Part shown: positions 21,801 through 30,681 of the stretch, one piece after another
How the letters are laid out: every line of letters begins with the position of its first letter
Numbering within the stretch: position 1 is the stretch's first letter
DNA from: Phalacrocorax aristotelis
Taxonomy: Eukaryota; Chordata; Aves; Suliformes; Phalacrocoracidae
Length of the DNA: 64,000 bases
Direction: 5' to 3'
Assembly: GCF_949628215.1 (NCBI RefSeq)
Contig: NC_134280.1
Span: 54,214,621 to 54,278,620, forward strand
Translations under genes and position numbers: made by a program
The notes under the pieces: model-generated
Told to the model about the DNA's origin: nothing
The model's database searches: none
Seen by the model: the letters and a program-made list of their open reading frames with translations, nothing else

Positions 21801-24800
21801 CACAAACCATCACTGGGCTATAAATAGGTAACCAGTAGCACTACTTAGCATGCAGGATCCTGAGGACTAGCAAGACAAAAATATCTGCAGGGACTGCATT
21901 TCAATATTTCATTCTATACCTGCTAACCAGGAGACAATAAAAAGCTTCAAGTTTCACATACTATTTGAAGTGTTGTAATAACCTTTCCAGTAGTCTTTAT
22001 TTGGACATCTTTGCTTTTGATGTCAGCTTACCTTTGGAGCATGTATTTCTAGATTTTTCCTGTAATACGAGATGTTCTCATGAAGTTCAAAAAAAGAGAA
22101 CTTCCTTATTTTAAGCTACTTACTGATGTTATACCCAGATGCATCATCCAGGTCTGAAAATGCTAGCTAAGATCCTGATGTCCAAATAGATATGTAAGTA
22201 GAAATCATATTTATGCAAATGTATGTAAGTTTATTCATATGATTATAATTAAATAAAAGCAAATAGTAATAGCTTATGCTTCATGCAAATAGAAGTTTAT
22301 ATACACAAGCTATAGCAAACTGAACTTTGAAGCACCACTGCTGCAGCCAGGTAAATCTACTTTTGGAGGACTGTAACTACAGTTAATTACTTTGGGTCAA
22401 TATTAAGTCAGAAAATTCCTATTACATATGTATATTTATTTTAGCGGCAAAACATAATCCCCAGCAGAATTAGTATATTTATTATACACTGGTTATGTGA
22501 ACTTTTTAGGGTACAAAGCTACCACTGCTGCAGCAATTTTCATTAGCCAGGGAACTCCGGACAAGACAGTCACACACAACTGGTTAATAGGTTTCACTCA
22601 AGTAGTTAGGGATGCATCCTTTTGTTTCCAAACACAGAAGGCACATGGAATTTGTCAGCCTTCCACTATTGGATTTCATGTAGCACTGGAATGGAACCTA
22701 TTCACAGAAATATGCTGTCAAGAGGTTACGAACAGTGCAAGACAAGATAAATCCATTGATCTTTAAAGAGCAGTTCTTCAACTTAAGGTACCGTAAAACA
22801 AAGCTGAATGTGAACACAAAAATGCTGTAGGCAAAACCAATTATTCCCAAATAATCCAAATGCCACCAAATAGATACGCTTCAAGATAAAACCTACCAAC
22901 TTCTTAGAATACTTTACTTTGTGCTTGAACGATAATTTTCTTCATAAAACTCACATCCTCTCCTTCAGCCCTAGCAATATTGAGGACTTTAATTCCCAGT
23001 TTTTCCCTGCCTGTACTACTTCCCTTGCCTACTATCAGCGCAAGTGTTTTGCTACTAATAGGAGAAAGACAATAAGGACTAAAACCAACTTTGCTTCAGC
23101 CATTATTAACCTTTAAAAGGTATTTTGAGGAAGTCCTTCCATCTTTCTTACGTGAATCTTCAGTGAAGCATTTCTTGCATTTATTTTAGATTTTGTCAGG
23201 AGACTAACTCCGTAAGACAAAGAATACCAAACATAAGGAAAAAGCCACAGGATGAAGTTTAAAGAAAGGATGTGCTGGCTCAAGTCCCATCCTTCTCCCT
23301 GCCTCCCCCTCAAAAGGGGTTCAGGGAATAAGTATAGCCTGCAGGAATTAAACAAGCAACAGAACAACTTTTCAACAGTGTCTGTTTCTCTGTACACTGA
23401 ACTTAAACAAGAAAACAATTTCCAAATCCAAAAAAACAAAAGGCAAAGTTCTACTTTAAAAATTACTCATTAGGTACACTTTCAGAAGACCATCTAACAT
23501 ATTTTTCTAACCTTATCAATAGGCACAATATCCATCATCATTGTTTTTGATTAATACTACTAAGTCATATCTCTTCTTTTGATGAAATGTTCAATATAGT
23601 AAGTAGCACTCAGAAATTTTTTCCACAATTCATTTTCAATCCAAAAGAAGCCATGTAACTTTATTAGTAAGAATAGCTAATTTGGAATTTGAGAGAGAAG
23701 AAGAAAGTGAAACCTAGACAGAATCGAGTCAGAATTTTAATCCAGAAAGTACAATGATGTCAGAAGCATCCAGGCTAAGGATGAAGGAGCAAAAAGTCAG
23801 GAAAGCTGAAGGTAAATCTTTAAAAGGCAAAGCATGAAGGTATTAGCCTGGAAAGAAACCCTCCACACACATTCCAGTCAAAGAAAATGGAATGAAAATT
23901 TTGAAATGCTGTTCACTTCATTACTACAGTCTTCATGAGAAACAACCAGAGAAAACTCACCATAGGCTGTCCAGGTTCAGAAAACTTAACTTTAATATCC
24001 TGCAGATGTTTCAAGATTGGTTCATCATACTCCTAAGAAAAAAAAAAAAAAAAAAGAAAAGACATTCCTATTCAGCAGGCAATATTTTTAAGAACAAAAT
24101 TTTAACCTAGCTTCCTTGTTCAGCCTGTTCTTAAGAAAGAACCAAACCTTGTAATTATTCAACAATTTCAGCTAGAGTTCAGATTTGGATCCAAATTTCT
24201 TAATCATAGTTGCAGATACCATGTGCCAAATTCTCAATTATCAGGCCTCATCTTCAGCGAATAAAGCTGCTGCCGTGCTAGACTGCACAATGGTTACTGA
24301 ATATAAGATAACTTCATTCAAGGTATTTATTGCCAGCAAGATATACTGAAAGATACACTTCAGGGAAGTCTTCCTTAACAGTGTTAAAAGCAATTAATAT
24401 AACTGAGGGAAAAACTACATAAGCTATTTAACACAAATTCAACCAGTCCATGGTATGCTTATAATATCGTTGCAAAAATAATCCTTTTGGGGCTAAATTA
24501 ACAAAACTACAGGGGAATAGCTGTTGCAAGCAGCACATAAACTTGCATTTCAGTAACTAAAAGGGTTGTTACAAGATAATTTCTTAAACAATCCACATAG
24601 TGTTTAGCAGTTTGGGTCAGCTGTTCTGTTTGTCCCTCATCTGCCTTCATATTAAATATTATTATATATATAATATTATATTATTATATATAAATATATA
24701 ATATAATATAAATAATATTAGGGATTCTAAAGACTCAAAAATTTGGTGCCTCGCACACATTTCACAAGCACTCACTACTAATTGGGAAAAGCAGCAACTC

Positions 24801-27800
24801 ATTTAGCATAGGACAGAAGTTAGTCTTTTCATAGGAGAAACTTACTTGTACTAATTCACTTAGCATATCTACGTTCCTAAAGATAGTAAACCAGAAGTCT
24901 GGAATTCCTTTGACATTTGTCTCCTCTGCTTCTGCTTTTTCTTCTATTACCACTACATTTTTCAGGTCTCCCTGTGAAACAAATACAGAAATATTTAAGA
25001 AACAAAATGCAATAACTTAATATATTAATGAACAGAGGTAGATGTATGAAACATTTGCCATCTCTGAAGCTGTGTTTAAGGAACATTTGAAGTTTACACT
25101 ATTTTTTTCTGTAAATGAAGTTAAGAGGCACAAAGTTTATTTACACAACTAAACATACACACATTTAATTCAGATTTACTTTCAACTCATCTGGAATTCT
25201 TCTGTACAAAGACTATCAGACCAAGTGACAGTTTCACCAACTTGACAAACAGAAATAATTAAAACACCTCTATCTTTCTACAAACAGGAAAAAAAATATT
25301 TATAGTTTTTTATTCATCTCATTCCTGTGGCTTCATGTGCCATTTACAGTGTTTCATCTAAAATCTTAAATTTTAACTTTGCCCTCTGAAACACTGTTTT
25401 AGCTTCCCAATTTTACAGACTACTTGGTAAAGTTGGTTTTAGTGTAATAATAAAAAATAACCAATGTCTTCAATTATTCATCTTTCGTGATACAGGACTC
25501 CCTACACATAACTGACATCAGGTATTATAAAAAAGGGGAATGACTAAGTCACTTCTCCATCCCAAGAGGAAATTCACAGTCTGAATTAGTTGCATTGCAC
25601 CTTTCCTTTTACACCACTAGATAGCAGCAAATATATAAGATCTTCTGAACAGCAGCTACGTGGGTTATGACTAGCCAGGAATATGAAGCAGCAGTTTACT
25701 TGCCATCTAGACATGTTTCTGATGTTATGATTGCATGGAATATGGCCTGTCAGTGCTGCATCTACACAAAGCCTAACAGACCTTTTTGCTTATCCACATG
25801 GAGTACCATGTCATGCTAAATCTCATGAGATTAGTAAAAAAAAAAAGAACCATTAGCTTTGTATACAAAAGGAAAATGAAAAGTGGGCCAAGGGAAAAAT
25901 GCGAAGAAAACCTGACACAATGGCAAACAGCATTTTAAGTAGGTCACTTCTCTGAGAAAAAGCAGCAAGCCATGAGTATACATCTCCAAAAACGATGACA
26001 GGAGAGTAAAAGGCATCTTACAGATTATATTACCCCTCCTAAATCTAGATAGCTCCTACTCACTAGACAAGTAGGAATCCACTAGCCAGCACACATTTTA
26101 TTAGGTCAATTCCATTTTATGACTAGGTGATGTGTGCCTAATCTGTATTTATGGAAATGAAAGCTAATTATGTCCCCCAAAAATAAAGGGAACAGGCAGA
26201 CAAACAGCCAGCCTTCTATTATCTTGGGGTATCATGTAGCACTGGAATGGAACCCATTATCAGAAAGATACTGTTAACAGGTTACGAACAGTGCAAACAA
26301 AGGCAAGTTTTCAATTCACTCAAGTTACAAACTTGAAAAAAGTCTAAACTAAAAGTCTGAAAGCTTTCACTGGACATAACAGTGTCTTCATCATAGGAGC
26401 ACATTACTGATAAAATCTTTATTTCCAAGGATTAGTCTTTCAATGTAGACACTGTACAGGAATTAATTCTGACAATCTGATATCTGTAGCTCATTACCCA
26501 GTTTGTACTCACAGCTAGTTTGTCTTCTTCCTCATTTTCACTGTGCCATTCTGACTCTGCATCTGTGGGTTCAGCTTCTCCATTAATAAACTCTCTTCTC
26601 TGTGTTAGACAAATAAAGAATGTAATTGAAGATGTAAAATTACATGCATGCAAACAGAACTGACTCAGCTAGGGGACAAAGATTAGATACATAGTATTCC
26701 CACCTTATCAAAAAGGGGTTGATAGAGTGCTGCATATTTTCTCTCTAAATCATGTACTTCTTCATAGAATTTAGCTTCTATATGGGCACATTTCACCTGG
26801 AGCTGTTTCAAGGCATCAATTCTTCTTTTCACTGCTTTTGGTAAACTAAAAACCAAACCATTTTTTAAGGTTAGAATTTGGTTGCCTCTGCATTATTTTA
26901 CTGTAAAATAGGCTGCTTATAACTAAATAACAGTTTTAAAACAAAAGGCTTATGTCAGACACACATATTTCTTCAACACCTATTCTAGAAAGTTGAATCC
27001 TCTCGTACCCGAGTTGTTCTCAAAGGCGTTATCTTCTTTTTCATTCCCTGGAGCCACCACCCTCCCCATGTAGTTCAGAGATCTGAAATAAATACCTTTG
27101 TTTACATGTAAACTTTGAGACTAGAGTTGTTCTGATCCATCTATAAAAAATATGATCCTTGCATTCTACAGGGGAAAATTTTGATTCACAGTCATACTCA
27201 GAAAAGTACACATTGCCCATCTGTACATATAAATACTTAATAATTTAAATAGTAAGGTAAAAAGAAGTTTTTATAGCTTTTTTTTTTTTAAGAGGTCTAC
27301 CAGCTATTCCCAGTCAAGGAAGAAAAGTGTGAATATCTACTAAAGGCAAAATTTTAAAGTTTAAGTCTACTCTACAGTTAATATAAAACTAAGGTTCAAA
27401 ATAGGGATTTACAGGTCCTGAACTTTCCACTATGCCCTGGACAGCAATCTTACAGAAATCATCCATCACTGCAATGCATACCCTGTCAGAGTAAGGGTCA
27501 CAGAAGGAAACAAAGGGGGGGCAGGGGAATGATTTCTAACCACAATAATAATAGCCAAGGAAATACTGAACTGGACAAAGTTTTGTTTGCAATTTTGTGC
27601 AAGTAAACTAAAACTTGACTCTTCCCTCCAGAAGTAGGCCACTATGAATCATGGTTTAAGTCAACCATTTTTCTTAGTGATTCATTTGTTCTAATTTCCT
27701 ACCTTAATTATACAGTAATAACTTTCTATTATGCTTTCAGTCTTCCAAGACTTTTATTATGCCCTGTACTTACGTTTCAATGTAACTTGAAGGAGTAAGG

Positions 27801-30663
27801 GCTGTGTTGTCAAGACGTTCCTGTAGAGCTGCCAGGACCTGCGGATTTTGCATCACTTGGTCTGCGAGCTTTTCTATGAAGATAGAAAACCAATTTTAAA
27901 ACAGGTTTGAATATATTTATAGTGCTTTTGTCACACTGTGTGTCTTACTGTACTCACAGTAAAAATACTATTTTCCAGATCTAATATAGCACCACCATAG
28001 TTAACTAATAACTCAAGCAAAATTATTTCAGGATCAAATTTCAGAAAGATAAAATTGGGTAATGATAGAAAATGCACCTTTCTTTTGGCAAATATATCAC
28101 ATCTTTGCTTTTAGAAGCAAGTAGTACATTGATGACATAAGCAAATTTTCTGTCTTCCTTTTTATGTAAGAAGGTGCAAAAATAGGAGTTTCTCCATACT
28201 CCCTCTATAGCTTATAAGGCACATACAAATTTGCAAGAGAACCACCACTGAATTATACTTCCAAGACATTTGTAAGAGTGTTTCCCAGTTAGTCTGACTC
28301 CTGAAAAAAAAAAACCAACCTGATGAAAACTTTGTGCACTGTACACAAAGCAGCATGGCACTATGACCATTTCCTTGACAATTGCTGATTTTTTTACAAC
28401 AAGATACTTTACAATCTGGAAGACTCCTCAGTCATCACAACAGTTCACAGAAGACTATTTTTATGGGAGGTCAGACCTAAAATGCTTCTGGTTAGGAGTT
28501 AAAAATCCTTACTAATAAATGCACAAGTGGTCATAGTGGGAAAACTTTCTTTTCAAATCTTTCTATTCTTTCTCATTGCTCTTCTCCCCAGACATTAAAA
28601 AACAATAAATTGCATAGCACACACTAACTTGATGAAGCTTTATATAGGTGGGTTTGTGTGGTAGTTGTTTGGTTTAGTTGTTTCTTTGGTTTTTGTTGGG
28701 TTTTCTTAATCCAATTCGACTATAAGGATTATACAATGGTGTCTACCAGTTGATATGTGATTTGCAACTGCTGGTCACAAAGGCTTTCTTAAGAAAAAGT
28801 GATACCTAAAAAACATTCAGTGACCGGATACATGAAACATATTTCACTGTAGCTTACAAATTGAGCATTCAGGTTAATAACAATGGGACTGTAGCTCTTC
28901 CAGGCACAGCAGAATTAATTTGAAAAGCATTATACAGCAGTTATCTGTAGACCTCCCAAATGGAGAATAAAATCCTCAAGAGGTCATATTATAAAGATGC
29001 ACTTTCCTACAAACAAGATAGTAAATAACTAGCACACATACAGGACTGCTCATTTTAATAATTATGCTGCTAAAAATTACATGTTGTTAATGTTAAAATT
29101 TAGTCTATACTATTGCAAGTGTTTAGTAAGTTATTTCATGCAATAGTGAAGCAAAAACACTTCCACTGTTACAAAAAATATAGCCTTTACTTTGCTCTTG
29201 CCTGCAGTAAACATGGAAAATGTCAGAAAGTGAACAGTTAGCCTAGGAACCATTGCTTTGCTTTCAATAGTGAACACATCTGTGGTTTTGTCTGTAAAGG
29301 TTTTGGAACTTAGATAAAGAAGCTTGGGCACTAAGCACAGACGGTAGGCTTGTTCTACCTTTGTAATGTTACCTATTACTATGTATTTCTTACCTTTTTT
29401 ATCGCTTGCATTTTTAGCTGCCTCCACAGAATCTGAAGCAGTATCTTCTGTTTTACTAAAAGAATTAAAAATGTAACATTAAAAAGGCATCATTTTATAA
29501 AAATGTCAACATTTAAGAACAAAAGTATTCTGAATTTTCAGTGTTTACTACAGGACAACTTCCATAAACTAGCATCACTACTACAAGACATGTATTTACA
29601 TCTTCAAGCTTCTCAAAACTGAAAAGTTTGGATATGAAACTAGTTCTCCTAAGATGAAAATGATACAAAGCAAACGCAAAAAGAAAACCCAACCCCAAAA
29701 CAAAAACCAATGACAGATGAATTCATCTCATTAAGTGCATGGCTGGTTTTCATCTGTACTGGGCTCATTCTGGACAGGAAAACGTTATTACTCACAAGTG
29801 AAAAATACAAGTCACCCTTTTATTGTAAGTAATGAAGAAAAACATGAGAAAGGATACACTTATGAAAGGAAAATAAACAATAGATCAAAGCTCTTTGTTT
29901 CCAATTTCTATATCAGGTTGTTTTGATTAATAGTAAAAACATTCACTTCTCTAGAAAGTGATGTCCCTGTCCTCCCCACCTCCCTGCCACAATGTCTTCC
30001 ATCACACTTCCTGTGTTGGAGAAAGAAAGGGCCCAGAATGAGTCAATAGCCAGCAAGCACTCCCTGTGCTCCCTGCCAGTTTATAGGTCACAAAACACAT
30101 AGTCGGTATTGCCAAAATTAACCCTAAGTCAGGTACAAAAGGAGAAAAGATATCACATATGCAAATGGGTACTGTAAATTACCAGAGACTAGCTTATCCA
30201 GCTTACCCTGTGCACTGTGAGCCTTGAAAGGCCCACATCACATATGTATTTACACCAGTTTAACAGTTATTTGTCCCCAAAATGCTATAAAAAATAGAAA
30301 ATAAAACAGTGCCTTTCACATGCTTAAATCATATTGATCAGAGAAACACTGAGGATCAGTGTTCTTTTCAAGTCTTTGGAGCATTTAAACACAAACACTG
30401 AAAACTGCATCAAGATAACACAAATTATGTTAATCCAATAACAGAGTAATTCTGTATCCAATACACTACAATCTCAGCTCCTCCTGTACCAAATGAGCAT
30501 TTTGTCCTTGTTGTAAGGAAACACAGTCTAGTAAGAGAAAATATTACCATTTTATTCTTATCCAAGTTTGGTAATCCATTCTTCATAGGTTAAAAACAAA
30601 AAATACTCTCCCACAGAAGACCAAATTTCAAGAAAACAGTCCAGCATACCTGTTATCTGCCAT
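6774..30663 (-). CDS. NAP1L4: Nucleosome assembly protein 1-like 4, complete spliced CDS (14 coding exons)
   Basis: NAP-family histone chaperone: it binds H2A-H2B (and linker histone) and shuttles between cytoplasm and nucleus. Joining the complement of 30650-30663, 29394-29455, 27774-27873, 26704-26845, 26513-26599, 24846-24971, 23961-24032, 20190-20329, 18059-18204, 16417-16439, 15648-15767, 15311-15340, 13894-13950 and 6774-6812 gives 1158 nt, 385 residues plus TAA, with every phase matching. Residues ~60-340 form the NAP fold: a long dimerisation helix (VKRRIDALKQLQVKCAHIE), the WFTIFRNVDMLSELVQ segment, a basic KKKQKHKGRG patch and the FEIGHFFRERIVPRAVLYFTG segment. An acidic tail (residues ~340-368, almost all Glu/Gly/Asp) follows. 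The product ends in CKQQ. Identification comes from family knowledge and is close to residue-for-residue similarity with human NAP1L4. It is preferred over NAP1L1 because of SDSVEAAKNAS near the N-terminus and VSGDGESLDEDSEFTLA. Confidence 0.96.
11081..11293 (+). repeat. Perfect 8-bp purine microsatellite (GGAGGGAA)n, about 26.6 copies
   Basis: 213 bp of uninterrupted GGAGGGAA units; five units repeat exactly every 40 bases in the listing. The plus strand is all purine, so NAP1L4 pre-mRNA carries the pyrimidine strand (CCTTCCTC). GGG runs spaced by five bases allow G-quadruplex formation, and the mirror-like homopurine/homopyrimidine character allows triplex formation. It produces long spurious frames on both strands. 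Confidence 0.98.
11779..11889 (+). repeat. A/C-only low-complexity tract
   Basis: 111 bases composed only of A and C except for one T at 11861, including a C8 run and several A7-A12 runs. It lies in the last NAP1L4 intron, so the transcript strand is T/G only. Confidence 0.9.
13894..13950 (-). CDS. NAP1L4: NAP1L4 coding exon, residues 355-373 (acidic tail)
   Basis: 57 nt in phase 0, acceptor TTGTCATAG, donor G|GTACGG. It encodes ELEGEEEGEEEEDAESDPK. Its two-fold-degenerate GAA/GAG run gives the plus strand a TCCTCTTCTTCTCC look. Confidence 0.95.
15311..15340 (-). CDS. NAP1L4: NAP1L4 coding exon, residues 345-354 (acidic tail)
   Basis: 30 nt in phase 0, acceptor TTTTTCAG, donor G|GTGAGA. It encodes FEEGEEGEEE. 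Skipping it would keep the reading frame, so it could be a cassette that changes acidic-tail length. Glu-rich tails of NAP1 proteins are polyglutamylation targets. Confidence 0.95.
15648..15767 (-). CDS. NAP1L4: NAP1L4 coding exon, residues 305-344
   Basis: 120 nt, acceptor TGCTTTACAG, donor T|GTATGT. It encodes DEDSEFTLAADFEIGHFF, RERIVPRAVLYFTGEAIE and DDDN, the last structured segment of the NAP domain and one of its most conserved parts. Confidence 0.97.
16417..16439 (-). CDS. NAP1L4: NAP1L4 coding microexon, 23 nt, residues 297-304
   Basis: Acceptor CTTTTTGCAG, donor G|GTAAGT. It completes a split codon and encodes VSGDGESL. Without it the flanking exons (18059-18204, ending with one codon base, and 15648-15767, starting in phase 0) do not join in frame. 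The human counterpart reads ASGDGESL, so the microexon is ancestral. Confidence 0.95.
18059..18204 (-). CDS. NAP1L4: NAP1L4 coding exon, residues 248-297 (basic region)
   Basis: 146 nt, acceptor GTCTCTAG, donor G|GTAAGC. It encodes CTIDWKKGKNVTVKTIKKKQ, KHKGRGTVRTITKQ and FFNFFSPIK. The Lys-rich stretch is the nuclear-localisation-like region of NAP1 proteins. Confidence 0.97.
18205..20189 (-). other. NAP1L4: NAP1L4 intron
   Basis: Two kb of AT-rich sequence; nothing recognisable beyond short C/A-rich strings near 18465 and 19340-19420. Confidence 0.7.
20190..20329 (-). CDS. NAP1L4: NAP1L4 coding exon, residues 202-248
   Basis: 140 nt, acceptor TTTCTTCCAG, donor G|GTAAGG. It encodes SFSLEFHFGPNDYFSNSVLT and DPFSFEGPEIVDCEG. 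A nearer AG (CATTAG at 20317-20316) would break the frame, so the upstream AG is used; it restores the SFxLEF motif of the family. Confidence 0.95.
20390..20440 (+). repeat. Short (AATTC)n pentanucleotide repeat
   Basis: About six near-perfect AATTC units (ATTCATTCATTC leading into AATTCAATTC repeats) end at CCTCTG. It lies just upstream of the 20190-20329 exon in NAP1L4 transcription order. Confidence 0.85.
22656..22750 (+). repeat. Dispersed repeat copy A (unclassified)
   Basis: It shares long identical blocks with copy B at 26209-26304 in the same orientation: ATCATGTAGCACTGGAATGG-like core (here starting TTTCATG), CAGAAA, and GGTTACGAACAGTGCAA. Small indels separate the blocks, so it is an old interspersed repeat or an old local duplication rather than a recent copy. 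I cannot assign a family. Copy A may extend upstream to about 22530. Confidence 0.75.
23961..24032 (-). CDS. NAP1L4: NAP1L4 coding exon, residues 178-201
   Basis: 72 nt, acceptor TTTCTTAG immediately downstream of a long T run (A run on the plus strand, 24036-24054), donor G|GTGAGT. It encodes EYDEPILKHLQDIKVKF and SEPGQPM, part of the histone-binding domain. Confidence 0.97.
24655..24720. repeat. AT-only simple sequence
   Basis: Sixty-odd bases of TATTA/ATATA only, largely self-complementary and capable of cruciform structure, about 125 bases beyond the splice donor of the 24846-24971 exon. Confidence 0.85.
24846..24971 (-). CDS. NAP1L4: NAP1L4 coding exon, residues 136-177
   Basis: 126 nt, acceptor TTTCACAG, donor A|GTAAGT. 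It contains the conserved NAP core KGIPDFWFTIFRNVDM followed by LSELVQ, preceded by a variable Glu-rich segment (VIEEKAEAEETN). Confidence 0.97.
24972..26512 (-). other. NAP1L4: NAP1L4 intron with second member of the repeat pair
   Basis: 1.5 kb, AT-rich. It carries copy B of the dispersed repeat at 26209-26304 and nothing else recognisable. Confidence 0.75.
26209..26304 (+). repeat. Dispersed repeat copy B (unclassified)
   Basis: Counterpart of 22656-22750, same orientation, 3.55 kb away in a different NAP1L4 intron. The shared order CAGCCTTC, TCATGTAGCACTGGAATGGA, ACC, ATT, CAGAAA, CTGT, GGTTACGAACAGTGCAA shows homology. No flanking target-site duplication could be recognised. Confidence 0.75.
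26513..26599 (-). CDS. NAP1L4: NAP1L4 coding exon, residues 107-135
   Basis: 87 nt (29 codons), acceptor TAACACAG, donor T|GTGAGT. It encodes RREFINGEAEPTDAESEW and an acidic ENEEEDKLA stretch, an insertion region of the NAP fold that carries nuclear-export and acidic features in the family. Confidence 0.96.
26704..26845 (-). CDS. NAP1L4: NAP1L4 coding exon, residues 59-106 (dimerisation helix)
   Basis: 142 nt, acceptor GGTTTTTAG, donor G|GTGGGA. It encodes LPKAVKRRIDALKQLQ and KFYEEVHDLERKYAALYQPL, the long amphipathic helix through which NAP proteins form antiparallel dimers. It ends in phase 0 after LFDK. Confidence 0.96.
27774..27873 (-). CDS. NAP1L4: NAP1L4 coding exon, residues 26-59
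   Basis: 100 nt, acceptor CTTCATAG, donor C|GTAAGT. It encodes KLADQVMQNPQVLAALQERL followed by a linker ending in PSSYIET, which leads into the NAP domain. Confidence 0.96.
27874..29393 (-). other. NAP1L4: NAP1L4 intron
   Basis: 1.5 kb of AT-rich sequence; a G/T-rich stretch at 28650-28710 is the only notable composition change. Confidence 0.7.
29394..29455 (-). CDS. NAP1L4: NAP1L4 coding exon, residues 5-26
   Basis: 62 nt, acceptor TTCTTTTAG, donor G|GTAAGA. It reads SKTEDTAS then SDSVEAAKNASDKK. The second half is nearly identical to human NAP1L4 while the first half is divergent. A second AG nine bases in would break the frame. Confidence 0.93.
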
Positions 30664-30681
30664 CTGTGTGCCTGTATCCAC
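30650..30681 (-). CDS. NAP1L4: NAP1L4 start-codon exon
   Basis: Minus strand: acceptor CAACTTGCAG, 18 nt of leader, then ATG at 30663-30661 reading MADN plus two bases of a Ser codon, donor G|GTATGC. It matches the short MADxS amino terminus of NAP1L4. The base three before the ATG is C, so the initiation context is not optimal, but no other in-frame ATG fits. Confidence 0.9.

Larger units (their letters stand above)
20330..23960 (-). other. NAP1L4: NAP1L4 intron with one member of a repeat pair
   Basis: 3.6 kb, AT-rich. It holds the pentanucleotide repeat near its 3' edge and the 22656-22750 element. No exon-like segment with a NAP-family product was seen. Confidence 0.75.
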
